DNA from: Paenibacillus sacheonensis | GTDB taxonomy: Bacteria > Bacillota > Bacilli > Paenibacillales > Paenibacillaceae | DNA length: 64,000 nt | Direction of reading: 5' to 3' | Assembly (NCBI RefSeq): GCF_009909195.1 | Contig: NZ_JAAAMU010000005.1 | Coordinates: forward strand, 124,001 to 188,000 | In this document: piece by piece, positions 9,436 to 17,188 of the stretch | Position numbering within the stretch: the stretch's first letter is position 1 | Layout: each line of letters starts with the position of its first letter | Notes under the pieces: model-generated | Databases searched by the model: none | Seen by the model: the letters and a program-made list of their open reading frames with translations, nothing else | Told to the model about the DNA's origin: nothing | Translations under genes and position numbers: made by a program

Positions 9436-9529
9436 TTCGATCATCCCTTCTTTTTGGTTTCTATACGTAATCTATTCATTCCAGTTTCTTGAATTCCCTT
9501 TTCCTCCTCATGTAATTTCTCCAACGCAT

Positions 9530-9553
9530 AAAAAAAGCCGCGAAAGTCGCGAC
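9530..9553 (-). terminator. Rho-independent terminator after the PH-domain gene
   Basis: On the minus strand the hairpin GTCGCGA-CTT-TCGCGGC (one wobble pair) is followed by seven U residues, 18 bases past the stop of the gene at 9572. Confidence 0.8.
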
Positions 9554-9571
9554 TGGTACTAACAATGGGAT

Positions 9572-10030
9572 TCAACCATAAAGATATTTCACTTTCTTGG
9601 TATCTTTTGTTTTGATTTTATATTTCTTAGCGAGATACTTCCCGACTGAAGTTCGTTTGTTCATATAATAAGACGGTATCTTCATGACTTCGCCGCTCTT
9701 AAAAATAAGCCTGTATTCGTCCTCGTCCGGGCTAGCAATGTTGATTCTTATTTGCCCTGCTTTCAGTTCGTTGTAGATTTCAATCGTTTGGATATCATCA
9801 ATGTTTATTTCATTTCGGATGATTGCAAAGAAACGTTTACGAAGCATCCCGTCCGAAATTTCATAATTTGTTCCGGAACTCATCACGATTATGATTCCTG
9901 AAACGATAACACTTATAACTACATAGATACCAAGAATGTTGAAATATAAAAACGCATTTATACCACTTAGTACGAGGATGAAGACTAATTTTGCAAAAAG
10001 AGTTATTTGAAATACCATTCCAATAATCAT
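9572..10030 (-). CDS. Small membrane protein with bacterial PH-like domain
   Basis: The 152-residue protein has two hydrophobic segments at about residues 5-25 and 30-52. A soluble part follows (YEISDGMLRKRFF...IRNEINIDDIQTIEIYNE...IPSYYMNKR) that fits the bacterial PH-domain pattern of membrane-anchored proteins. Function is unknown. GAGGA directly abuts the first ATG at 10030, so the ATG at 10018 is a real alternative start. It lies between the DUF4177 gene and a histidine phosphatase gene and ends at a clear terminator. Confidence 0.7.
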   Translation of the reverse strand: MIIGMVFQITLFAKLVFILVLSGINAFLYFNILGIYVVISVIVSGIIIVMSSGTNYEISDGMLRKRFFAIIRNEINIDDIQTIEIYNELKAGQIRINIASPDEDEYRLIFKSGEVMKIPSYYMNKRTSVGKYLAKKYKIKTKDTKKVKYLYG

Positions 10031-10070
10031 TCCTCGTCATTACTTGATGTGCTGCAGCTTCTACATTGCC

Positions 10071-10610
10071 TCATTTCCAAATCCGGCTTATTTGGAACTT
10101 GTCCTTCTCCATAAGTAGCTCAAAAACATCAGGGTTTGTCATACCTTTCCATTCATTAAATCCGAATTCCTTTTTGAAATGGTTGATGATCAAAGAAAGC
10201 AAATTCCCATGCGTCACGACCACAATAGGATTGGCGCTGCTTTCTGCAATCTCGCGAATGACTTCAACCCCTCGATCGGCAGCTTCCGCAGAGGATTCTC
10301 CTCCAGGCAGATTGAGGTCTATATCCTCGAAGGATGCTTTCAATTTATCCATCCAGTCGGCCATGCCTTCTGAACTCAAGACTCTTTCCGACAGCCTTGG
10401 ATCTACATTTATCGGAATCCTGGATAACCTTGAAAATGGTTCAATCGAATGGATGGCCCTTAAATAAGGGCTTGAAATGATCCATTCGATATCCTTATCC
10501 ATGAGAAACTCAGTAATCGCTTCTGCCTGAGCGTGCCCCTCTAGCGTGAGCGTCGCATCCGGCTCTTGACCCTGAGCTTTACAATGCCTAATCAGATAGA
10601 TTGTCTTCAT
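10071..10610 (-). CDS. Histidine phosphatase family protein (phosphoglycerate mutase-like)
   Basis: The 179-residue protein starts MKTIYLIRHCKAQG, the RHG-type catalytic motif with RHC in place of RHG. It continues with SSPYLRAIHSIEPF, an Arg-containing phosphate pocket, and VVVTHGNLLSL, which holds the second catalytic His. The Gly-to-Cys change in RHG is seen in many small members and leaves the catalytic His intact. The start is the ATG at 10610 after GGAGGCGCTA. The longer frame to 10637 lacks a ribosome site. Substrate unknown. Confidence 0.85.
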   Translation of the reverse strand: MKTIYLIRHCKAQGQEPDATLTLEGHAQAEAITEFLMDKDIEWIISSPYLRAIHSIEPFSRLSRIPINVDPRLSERVLSSEGMADWMDKLKASFEDIDLNLPGGESSAEAADRGVEVIREIAESSANPIVVVTHGNLLSLIINHFKKEFGFNEWKGMTNPDVFELLMEKDKFQISRIWK

Positions 10611-10641
10611 TAGCGCCTCCATCATGCATTCTCGCAACCGC

Positions 10642-10803
10642 TTATTTCGTGTCCATTTTCTTCGAGATTTCTCTCAAGACGGTTAATATATTATTTAGGG
10701 CAATCAATATAAATCCCAACAGAACGTAGGCGACAATCTCGTGCGTGAAAAAAGAAATGACCCCAAGGATGCCGGCATAAATCATATATAGAAATATTTT
10801 CAT
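10642..10803 (-). CDS. 53-residue predicted membrane peptide
   Basis: This short frame encodes a 53-residue protein with two hydrophobic stretches (roughly residues 3-18 and 24-44) and a charged tail ending REISKKMDTK. It starts at ATG 10803 behind GAGGAGACACA. The stop lies 31 bases upstream of the histidine phosphatase start, so the two may be co-transcribed. I recognise no family. The topology suggests a helical hairpin in the cytoplasmic membrane. Confidence 0.6.
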   Translation of the reverse strand: MKIFLYMIYAGILGVISFFTHEIVAYVLLGFILIALNNILTVLREISKKMDTK

Positions 10804-10854
10804 TGTGTCTCCTCGTAAAACCGTAGTGGAAGCATGTTAACTGAGGGCCAGTGG

Positions 10855-10905
10855 CCAAAAGGTGAGTGGTGTTACAGGACGTTCGGGACTTGGAGTTGAT
10901 TAACA
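10855..10905. repeat. Cassette-core-like repeat, GGTGTTACAGGACGTT type
   Basis: The core GTTACAG at 10871 with flanks TGG and AGGACGTTC closely resembles TGGTGTTATAGGATGTC at 17100. It also resembles, more weakly, GGTGTTAGATGATGCC at 18073. It lies between accessory genes. The likeness is visible by eye but is short, so chance remains possible. Confidence 0.35.
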
Positions 10906-11032
10906 AATTGTTCTATATATCCGTCTAGTGTAACGATCAAATGTCTGCATTTCTGTAATCGGCTGCCATCCTATTTCAATGATATCTTCGTTTAAGTACT
11001 TTCCCTTCAATGACGACGACTGCCTGCGATAT
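10906..11032 (-). pseudogene. Possible 3' remnant of a NUDIX-like gene
   Basis: One minus-strand frame without a start reads LKGKYLNEDIIEIGWQPITE and then TFDRYTRRIYRTIC before a stop at about 10907. The text resembles the C-terminal end of a NUDIX-type hydrolase. There is no start codon, ribosome site or NUDIX box nearby, so at most a fragment is left. Low certainty. Confidence 0.3.
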
Positions 11033-11038
11033 CAAATT

Positions 11039-11521
11039 TCAAAGCCCCTTTCGAATTTGTTTCTTCAACAACATCACTTGTCCGATATGATAGGCATTAT
11101 GAATAATCAAATTAGATACGACTCCCCACCAAGGAGCATTAAAATATTCTGGAAGTTGCTGCGTAAGCTTTGCTTCATCAGATTCTTCTAAGACCGTTTT
11201 CCAATTGCCAAACACATTCTCAAGTCTACTTAAGGTTTCCTTCCAACCAAGTTCATCCGATTGATCGGAACGCAAAGAAAACGTTTCATCATTGTCGATG
11301 TCATGATTCAATACGATTTCTCCAGCCTTAAATCGCTCAAGCCATGTTTCGTTCCAATAAAGAAGATGATTCAGGATTGCCCCTATGGTTTGTTTACTTT
11401 CATTCTCAGTCGTTGCTTCTTTCACTGTTAGATCCGCCAGCATCTCCGCCAGAGGAATAAACCAGCTCTTATCGTTATAACAGGCTGTTAATTGATCGAT
11501 TAAAATGGTTTTATAGGTCAT
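11039..11521 (-). CDS. DinB family protein, copy 2
   Basis: The 160-residue protein is a DinB-like four-helix bundle. It has LADLTVKEATTENESKQTIGAILNHLLYWNETW, where the His of ILNHL is the first metal ligand, and a C-terminal NLIIHNAYHIGQVMLLKK giving the H...H pair. The start is the ATG at 11521, which has GAGGAG seven bases upstream. The longer frame to 11554 has no ribosome site. It differs strongly from the DinB copy at 8589, so the two were probably acquired separately and not by tandem duplication. Confidence 0.83.
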   Translation of the reverse strand: MTYKTILIDQLTACYNDKSWFIPLAEMLADLTVKEATTENESKQTIGAILNHLLYWNETWLERFKAGEIVLNHDIDNDETFSLRSDQSDELGWKETLSRLENVFGNWKTVLEESDEAKLTQQLPEYFNAPWWGVVSNLIIHNAYHIGQVMLLKKQIRKGL

Positions 11522-11547
11522 CCAAAACTCCTCATCTCTGACTGTAT

Positions 11548-11667
11548 TTAGCATTCTTTCGGATCATGTTCTTTTGTTCCCGATACCTGAATCGACCTAA
11601 TCATGCCAGGGTCTATAATACCTTGCTTCTTCAACGATCTCTTGGTGCCAAAATCTGCATCCTCCAT
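11548..11667 (-). CDS. 39-residue ORF with a strong ribosome site
   Basis: A minus-strand ATG at 11667 sits behind GAAGGAGGCAATCC and opens a 39-residue frame rich in Lys, Asp and Glu that stops just before the DinB gene. No family is recognised. It overlaps the 45-residue frame below in another register, so at most one is likely to be real. The ribosome site favours this one. Confidence 0.3.
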   Translation of the reverse strand: MEDADFGTKRSLKKQGIIDPGMIRSIQVSGTKEHDPKEC

Positions 11668-11734
11668 GGATTGCCTCCTTCACTCGGTTCATGAGTGTAG
11701 TAATTTCAACATCCATCCTCACGAATTCCTTCAT
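11597..11734 (-). CDS. 45-residue ORF, alternative to the overlapping frame
   Basis: This frame from ATG 11734 gives a protein-like text (EAIHGGCRFWHQEIVEEARY, ending RPWHD) but has no ribosome site. It could be the C-terminal remnant of a larger gene. It conflicts with the 39-residue frame at 11548-11667. The rest of 11735-11786 shows nothing definite. Confidence 0.3.
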   Translation of the reverse strand: MKEFVRMDVEITTLMNRVKEAIHGGCRFWHQEIVEEARYYRPWHD

Positions 11735-11786
11735 GAGTTTATAGGTTTATCTGACAATCACACTAAGACTGGCCAAAGAACGAAAG

Positions 11787-12317
11787 TCAGCGTTGGGATA
11801 TCTTCTGCAGTATAATTGCAGTAATTTTATCTGGTTCCAACTGATCGGTTTGTATATGATCATGAAACTTTTTATCCGCAAAGGCAGATACCCCGCTTCT
11901 GGTGTGCAGCTGATACCAGTGATTAAAGGTATCTCCTCGTTGTTCGATTCGTTGTCTAATCGTGTCTTCAGATGCAGTAAGACAAAAGTGAAATACCTCT
12001 TCATCAATCCTTTTAAATCCATTCAATATGTAGTCGAAATGATCAGCTTTGTATATCGTCATTGGAACAATGAGATGTTTCTTGTATCTACGTTTTAATT
12101 CTTCAGCCGTCTTTACGGTTAAGATTCTCCATAATTCAATATCTTGAAAATCATCCGTTCGTTCATTTTCGAATAGCATGTTTTCATGAAGGATCTTTCT
12201 TAACATATATCCTATTTCCTCAGGGTCAAAAATCATGCTATCCGCAATCAAAGGCTGTAACCTCTGCGCAGTCGAAGTCTTGCCGGAGCCGAAGGCTCCA
12301 TTGATCATGATGATCAC
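11787..12317 (-). CDS. TmrB-like P-loop ATP-binding protein
   Basis: The 176-residue protein starts with a Walker A loop in MINGAFGSGKTSTAQRL. It follows the order of Bacillus TmrB, a tunicamycin-resistance ATP-binding protein: DPEEIGYMLR, DFQDIELWR, LIVPMTIY, HFCLTASEDTIRQR and FHDHIQTDQL. The C-terminal extension of TmrB is missing. The start is the GTG at 12317, with AGGAG seven bases upstream. It probably acts as a kinase-like cytoplasmic enzyme. Tunicamycin resistance is only a suggestion from similarity. It closes the accessory gene block. Confidence 0.78.
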   Translation of the reverse strand: MIIMINGAFGSGKTSTAQRLQPLIADSMIFDPEEIGYMLRKILHENMLFENERTDDFQDIELWRILTVKTAEELKRRYKKHLIVPMTIYKADHFDYILNGFKRIDEEVFHFCLTASEDTIRQRIEQRGDTFNHWYQLHTRSGVSAFADKKFHDHIQTDQLEPDKITAIILQKISQR

Positions 12318-12467
12318 GTTATCACTCCTATATTCGTTTAGATTATCTCCGTTGAGAGTCGTAATTGACTGGGGTGAAAGCGTTGCAAGACTTAGGCCAA
12401 GTGGTTATCCGACTAATCGCTTCCGGTGATTTTTTCCTTCAAGAGTCTGTAAAATAGATTGTGTAAA

Positions 12468-12640
12468 CAAGCCGCCAATTTTAAAATTAATGGTTTTGTA
12501 TTCCCAGTGTTCCATATCGATCATCCCTTCTATGGATTTCTATAAGTTAACTATTCACTCCACTTTCCTGATTTCCCTTTTTCTTCTAATCCAATTCTCC
12601 AATGCATAAGAAAAGTCGCGAAGATTCGCTTACTTATGAA
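12468..12640 (-). pseudogene. Truncated duplicate of the DUF4177 gene 5' end and leader
   Basis: Bases 12468-12640 align by eye with 9390-9560. They encode MEHWEYKTINFKIGG from ATG 12515, then lose homology after about 15 codons. The upstream leader and a decayed version of the terminator at 9530 are also recognisable. The coding part is clearly broken. This is direct evidence that duplication or recombination has worked on the accessory block. Confidence 0.75.
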
Positions 12641-12821
12641 AAACAATATGAATATTAATTTATAGCCGTCAGAAACGGCTCATTCTTATTATTTTCTTTG
12701 AATAAAGAATCGAAAATGTATTAAATACCCTATGTAAAAATAAAGCAAACAAAATGGAATGTGTCATCTCTGAATAGCTCCCAACCATATTCCACCTATG
12801 AGCCGCTGGCCTGAACAAGAC
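12641..12821. other. AT-rich intergenic sequence upstream of the S-box
   Basis: No credible gene is seen here. The stretch contains a short inverted repeat (GAGCCGTTTC-type, around 12665-12685) and otherwise low-complexity AT-rich DNA before the promoter at 12822. Confidence 0.5.
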
Positions 12822-12851
12822 TTGACATCCTGCTTACTTTTATCGCATAAT
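12822..12851 (+). promoter_or_regulatory. Predicted sigma-A promoter of the SAM riboswitch transcript
   Basis: A perfect -35 box TTGACA at 12822-12827 and a CATAAT -10 box at 12846-12851 are separated by 18 bases, with the riboswitch starting about 24 bases further on. Confidence 0.75.
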
Positions 12852-12874
12852 GGTGGAAATTTAATATGTATTTT

Positions 12875-12999
12875 CTTATCAAGAGCAGGTGGAGGGACAA
12901 GCCCGATGATACCCGGCAACCGACAGACCTTTGTCAACCAAAGGCATGCACGGTGCTAATTCTTGCGGAACGCTTTACGAAGCGAATCTGGGAGATAAG
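12875..12999 (+). promoter_or_regulatory. SAM-I (S-box) riboswitch aptamer
   Basis: The aptamer begins CTTATCAAGAG and runs through GGTGGAGGGAC, the kink-turn segment CCCGATGATACCCGGCAACC, GCACGGTGCTAATTC and the closing GATAAG. This is the full consensus order of S-box leaders, which bind S-adenosylmethionine and shut off methionine or cysteine genes by transcription termination. The P1 helix CTTATC/GATAAG is intact. The odd point is the lack of a recognisable methionine gene downstream. Confidence 0.95.
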
Positions 13000-13027
13000 A
13001 GCGAGGATCGATGACATGAAATCCTAT

Positions 13028-13059
13028 GACCTTCTCTGATTCCAGAGAGGGTCTTTTTT
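13028..13059 (+). terminator. Riboswitch expression-platform terminator
   Basis: GACCTTCTCTG pairs with CAGAGAGGGTC (one wobble) around a short loop and is followed by six U. This is the off-state terminator expected after an S-box aptamer. Confidence 0.85.
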
Positions 13060-13103
13060 GATTTCCAAACTGAATTCACCTTGCGTACGGGAGGAAAACC
13101 ATA

Positions 13104-13325
13104 ATGCCGAACCAAATGCCTGACTTTTCGATCCTGGCTGATTCCATCGAGTATCAACCGGAACCGCTGTCCCAACTGATTTCTTTCCTCAATTTGAGGA
13201 ATTCGGTCATTGAATTATCGTTAGCCTATTTACAGCAATGCAAGATTTCCCATATCGAATGTTTTCGATTCGACAGCGCGCTTACGGAAAAGCTGCGTCC
13301 CGGCCGCGGTAATGATGATTGCTGA
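13104..13325 (+). pseudogene. Degenerate ORF directly under the S-box
   Basis: An ATG at 13104 follows a strong GGGAGGAAAACC ribosome site and encodes 73 residues that I cannot place in any family. The reading frame stops abruptly at 13323. Continuing the sequence in a shifted frame gives further protein-like text (AAVMMIAEVCLQSPRIQEQG) until a new stop. This suggests a frameshifted remnant of a larger gene, and the S-box predicts that it once served sulphur or methionine metabolism. It could instead be a genuine short protein. Confidence 0.45.
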
Positions 13326-13755
13326 GGTCTGCTTGCAATCACCACGAATTCAGGAGCAAGGGGAATTGGGGAATTCGCGATTCCTTGCAAAAGCCTGAAC
13401 GGCGATTTGGTGATGTGGGCCGCCCCTTTTCAGCGGATGAAAGGTCAAACCTTGCTTGAGAGCCTCAACTACGTTCAGGATAAGCAGGACACTTGGGGGC
13501 CAGCAAGATCCGAACTCCTTGCGTTGGCGCTTAAAGAGCTTATTGGCAATCGTGAACGGACAGCAGCTAACGATGAAGATCGCGAATACCTCGGGGATCG
13601 CACCTACTTGCTTCGTCATACGCAATCGTACGTTTCCTTCTAAACGGGACCTCTGTAACCGTGAGCGGCCATGAAGTGATTACCGACTAAAGTTGAGAAA
13701 AAACTGAAAACACCTGCCCTGCTCGTCCGCAGTACCTTAGCCGGAAGCAGCGCCA
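13326..13755. other. Degenerate coding-like region, no intact gene
   Basis: Short frames occur on both strands (78 residues on the plus strand from 13407, 91 residues on the minus strand ending at 13350). Neither has a ribosome site or a recognisable family. I read this as decayed DNA continuing from the riboswitch-controlled remnant. Confidence 0.5.
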
Positions 13756-13787
13756 AAAAGCCATCGTCACAGGGCAACGATGGCTTT
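13756..13787. terminator. Bidirectional terminator hairpin
   Basis: AAAAGCCATCGT pairs with ACGATGGCTTTC around a nine-base loop, with T-rich flanks on both sides. It can serve the isomerase gene on the minus strand and the plus-strand remnant. Confidence 0.75.
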
Positions 13788-13844
13788 CTTTCGTATTCGC
13801 ATTCCTATTCTTCTCTTCCCTGTAGCTTCAAAGGCATGAATAAC

Positions 13845-14672
13845 CTACTTCCATGCCATATCGGCCCGTTCCAACAGCCGCTTCAACGCGCGGACGGCCG
13901 TCACGACGCGCTTCGGATTGCTGGCATGCGGCATGTAATTGTGCAGATGCGGCTCCACAGACAGAAACCCATCGTACCCGCGCTCCCGGAGCGCCGGCAG
14001 CAGCTGATCCAGTTGACCTTCGCCCTCGCCGGCAGGGACGAATTGTCTCGGCTCTGACGTGGCATCCTTCACATGAACGTACGACGCGTACGCCTGCAGT
14101 TTCGGATAGGCCTCCGACATCGGTTTAACACCGTTGATGACGAAATTGCCGGGATCCAGCGCAAGCCGCAGCGAATCCGAAGCGCAATGCTGCAAGATAT
14201 CCAAGCAGCGGTCATCCTTCGCGCCGTAAAGATGATCATCGTTCTCCAGAATGAGAATAACGTTGTTCCGCTCGGCGATCTCCGCTAATTGCTTCATGCG
14301 GCTCAACACTTCGTCCCTGCAATCATCCAGGCTGCTGTTCTCCGGCAAATAATAAGAGAAGACGCGAATATAAGGCGTTCCCAAGGCATGCGCGGCCGCA
14401 ATCGCGCGCTGCAAGCTCTCAAGCTGCGGCGCAAAATCGTCCTGCAAAGCGTATTTGCCGATCGGGGACGCGATGGACGAGATGCCGAAGCCGCGTTCTT
14501 CCGTGAACGCACGGATTTGCCGGAGCTCCTCGCCGGTCAAATCGAGAACGTTCTTGCCCCATACGCCGCGAACCTCGATATAGCGGAGTCCCTCCTGCTG
14601 CAGCACATCCAGCTGTTCTTCTAAATCCTGCGATATTTCATCAGCGAAGCAAGTTAGTTTGACGGTAGCCAC
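13845..14672 (-). CDS. Sugar phosphate isomerase/epimerase (xylose isomerase-like TIM barrel)
   Basis: The 275-residue protein has the pattern of the IolE/xylose-isomerase-like barrel family. It starts LTCFADEISQDLEEQLDVL, then GLRYIEVRGVWGKNV, ILILENDDHLYG, LALDPGNFVING and SYVHVKDATSE, with metal ligands Glu, Asp, His and Glu spread as usual. Translation starts at the GTG at 14672 with AGGAGGA upstream. It follows a Gfo/Idh/MocA dehydrogenase by 15 bases, so the two form an operon for sugar or inositol-like conversion. Substrate unknown. Confidence 0.88.
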   Translation of the reverse strand: MATVKLTCFADEISQDLEEQLDVLQQEGLRYIEVRGVWGKNVLDLTGEELRQIRAFTEERGFGISSIASPIGKYALQDDFAPQLESLQRAIAAAHALGTPYIRVFSYYLPENSSLDDCRDEVLSRMKQLAEIAERNNVILILENDDHLYGAKDDRCLDILQHCASDSLRLALDPGNFVINGVKPMSEAYPKLQAYASYVHVKDATSEPRQFVPAGEGEGQLDQLLPALRERGYDGFLSVEPHLHNYMPHASNPKRVVTAVRALKRLLERADMAWK

Positions 14673-14687
14673 GATCGCGATCTCCTC

Positions 14688-15881
14688 CTATTTGGTCGTC
14701 CCGAAAGAAGCGGACATATCTTGGCTGGCACCCGGCTCTTGGATGGCTTTCTTTACGTAGCTCGACGTGCGGATCCGCTCTTCCAGCTCCGCTTGGAAAG
14801 CATCGCCGTCGATCGGTACCGCGACGGGACGCTTCTGAAAGGAAGACAGCATGATCCCGTTGGCCAGCGTCAGGGAGCCCAGCCCTTCCGGTCCTTCCGC
14901 GATCAAGTCGACCGGCTTGCCAAGCAGCCGTTGCACCAACCGTTCCGTAACGACATGGTGGCCGTTCGGAACGTCCGTGTCGACAACGATTTCCTCCGGC
15001 GTGATGTCCCATTCGGCGAAACGCTGGTCCGTCTCTTGGGAGAACGCGAGCATCGATTGCGGATATTTATAATAGAGCAGTTTATTGTTTTCCAAGATCA
15101 GCTTGCCGAGATCGCCGACGATTTCCATCCGGTTCGTACCCGGCAGCTCCGCCGTCGTCACGATCAGATGGCCGACCATACCGGATGCATGCTCGAAATA
15201 TGCCGTCACTTCATCCTCGACCTCGATATCGTGGTATTTGCCGATATGGGCATGACCCGAAATCAGTTCCGGCAATCCGAACAGCCACTGGTACATATCC
15301 AGCGTGTGCGGACATTGGTTGGTCAGAATGCCTCCGCCTTCGCCCGCCCAAGTAGCGCGCCAGCCGCCGCTGTCGTAATAGGCTTGGGAGCGGAACCACT
15401 TCGTATGAATCCAAGTCGCGCGCGATAGTTTGCCCAGTGATCCGCCGTCCATGATTGCTTTGAGCTTCGCGTAGAAAGGCAGCGTCCGCTCCTGAAACAT
15501 GATGGCGAATTGCAGGTCCGGTTTGTCCGCTTTGGCCGCTTCGTACGCCTGAATCATCGCCCTCGCGGCATTGACGTGCACCGCGATCGGCTTCTCGCAC
15601 ATGACGTGTATGCCCCGCTTGAACGCTTCGATCGCGATCGCAGGATGATCGTAATGCGGCACGGCGATGATGATAACATCGATTTCCGCTTGCTCCAGTA
15701 AGTCGATGGCGTCGTAATAGGCCGTTGCCCCGCAGGCTAGTGCCGTCGCGTCCGCCTTCTCCTTGTCCGTATCGCAGACGCCGACCAAGGCTACATGCTC
15801 CATGGTGCGCAAATAATTCACGTGATGCTGTCCGATGCCGCCGATCCCGACAAGCCCGAATTTGATACTATGATCGTTCAT
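14688..15881 (-). CDS. Gfo/Idh/MocA family oxidoreductase, copy 1
   Basis: The 397-residue protein has an N-terminal Rossmann fold (KFGLVGIGGIGQHHVNYLR), the family EKP motif in VMCEKPIAVH near residue 98 and the C-terminal alpha/beta substrate domain. These NAD(P)-dependent enzymes oxidise or reduce sugars and cyclitols. GGGAGG lies before the ATG at 15881. It is the first gene of an operon with the isomerase and is transcribed divergently from an AraC regulator 130 bases away, which probably controls it. Confidence 0.92.
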   Translation of the reverse strand: MNDHSIKFGLVGIGGIGQHHVNYLRTMEHVALVGVCDTDKEKADATALACGATAYYDAIDLLEQAEIDVIIIAVPHYDHPAIAIEAFKRGIHVMCEKPIAVHVNAARAMIQAYEAAKADKPDLQFAIMFQERTLPFYAKLKAIMDGGSLGKLSRATWIHTKWFRSQAYYDSGGWRATWAGEGGGILTNQCPHTLDMYQWLFGLPELISGHAHIGKYHDIEVEDEVTAYFEHASGMVGHLIVTTAELPGTNRMEIVGDLGKLILENNKLLYYKYPQSMLAFSQETDQRFAEWDITPEEIVVDTDVPNGHHVVTERLVQRLLGKPVDLIAEGPEGLGSLTLANGIMLSSFQKRPVAVPIDGDAFQAELEERIRTSSYVKKAIQEPGASQDMSASFGTTK

Positions 15882-16011
15882 CCGTTAGCCCTCCCGAATA
15901 CGTTGAAATACACGCTACTCTCCCATACTATCGAATTCCAAGTACAACTTCCTTGACGGAATTGCCCTCAAAGTGGATAATATTGCTCAAAATCACGGGA
16001 GGTCCGGCAGA

Positions 16012-16866
16012 ATGATCAGCGACTATATGGCTCGGCTCGACGACCATGTGAAATTCCTGCATGCGACCCGGCAGCCGCCGTTCAGCATTCATTTCCACTT
16101 GCATCAAGGCTGCGAGATTTACTTCCTTATTCGCGGCGACGTGAATTATTTCGTGGACAAAGCCGTGTACCCGCTTCAACACGGCGATCTCGTCATTACG
16201 AACGAACATGAAATTCATAAGCCCGCCCTCACGACGGATGCAGTGTACGAACGCGTCACGATTGAATTCGACCCGGCGCTGATCGCATTGTTTCAGACGG
16301 CCGACATGAACCTGCTGCAGTGCTTCTATGACCGACCGATCGGCGAGCATAACATAATCAAGCTGAGCGAACACGATCAAACGGCGCTGTCCGCATTGTT
16401 CGCCAAATACGCCGACCTGCAGAAGCAGCCTTTTCCCGAAGCGCCGCTGCTGAAGCTGGGCTGCCTGCTCGAAATTCTCGTGCTGGTGCAGCGGTGTTTC
16501 CATAAAAACAAGGAAAAAGAGAGCCGCTTGGACTTGCCTCCGCAGCTCTCTCCTATTCTCGCCTATCTCGATCAACACCTGGCCGAAGATTTATCGTTGG
16601 AACGGCTGGAAGGCTTGTTCTTCATCAGCAGGTTCCATCTCAGCCGGCTGTTCAAGAAACATACCGGAAGCACGATTCACGAATACATTCTGTACAAACG
16701 CATCGCCCTCGCCAAGACGCTGCTCCGGGAAGGACGCAGCGTAACCGAAGCCAGCATGGATGCGGGCTTTAACGATTATTCGGGCTTCCTTCGTGTGTTC
16801 AAGAAGAAAGTCGGCCTGTTGCCCCGGCAGTACGCCAAGCAGCATCAGACAACCGCGCCTAAGTGA
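16012..16866 (+). CDS. AraC family transcriptional regulator
   Basis: The 284-residue protein has an N-terminal cupin sensor (FHLHQGCEIYFLIRGDVNYFVD near residue 25-45, PLQHGDLVITNEHEIHKP) and two C-terminal helix-turn-helix motifs (LERLEGLFFISRFHLSRLFKKHTG and SVTEASMDAGFNDYSGFLRVFKKKVG). The ATG at 16012 has GGGAGG nine bases upstream. A longer GTG start at 15973 lies before that ribosome site and is rejected. It is divergent from the dehydrogenase/isomerase operon, its likely target. Confidence 0.92.
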   Translation: MISDYMARLDDHVKFLHATRQPPFSIHFHLHQGCEIYFLIRGDVNYFVDKAVYPLQHGDLVITNEHEIHKPALTTDAVYERVTIEFDPALIALFQTADMNLLQCFYDRPIGEHNIIKLSEHDQTALSALFAKYADLQKQPFPEAPLLKLGCLLEILVLVQRCFHKNKEKESRLDLPPQLSPILAYLDQHLAEDLSLERLEGLFFISRFHLSRLFKKHTGSTIHEYILYKRIALAKTLLREGRSVTEASMDAGFNDYSGFLRVFKKKVGLLPRQYAKQHQTTAPK

Positions 16867-16976
16867 TGCCGACAGTCCGTAAGCCGCTTGCTTACTTGGC
16901 CCCGCCGTAGTGCCGCTTCCCGATTTCCCGGCCTTGATTCGCCTGGCTGACAGAACCATCACTGGACGTAGATGAG
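16867..16976. other. Intergenic region beside the cassette repeats
   Basis: No gene is seen. The sequence is GC-rich and contains short inverted repeats but no clear terminator for the AraC gene. Confidence 0.4.
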
Positions 16977-17125
16977 GCGTTATGTCATGTCAGGGACTTC
17001 CAAGAATCTGCCTGTAAATTCATCCCTTATCGGGATTGTTATGCGATCAAAGTAGGTGGAGTCCTTGACCGGGGGGCGAATGCCCCGATGCGTGAATATG
17101 GTGTTATAGGATGTCAGCGCCTTCT
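16977..17125. repeat. Integron-like recombination site G (two right-end cores)
   Basis: Two related right-end units occur here: GCGTTATGTCATGTCAGGGACTTC (core GTTATGT at 16979) and GTGTTATAGGATGTCAGCGCCTTC (core GTTATAG at 17103). The second is preceded by CGTGAATATG and followed by TTCGAATTACC. The same order, CGTGAATAC-GGTGTTAGATGATGCCTGCGACTTC-TTGAATTAC, is present at 18062-18104. The units flank the AT-rich gene at 17189-17857 and resemble the GTTRRRY cores of attC sites, although neither core here is a perfect GTTRRRY. Confidence 0.5.
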
Positions 17126-17188
17126 TCGAATTACCTAATGAGATTTAAATTGTCTTCATACGGGAATGAAAATTGGCATGACAAAAAC

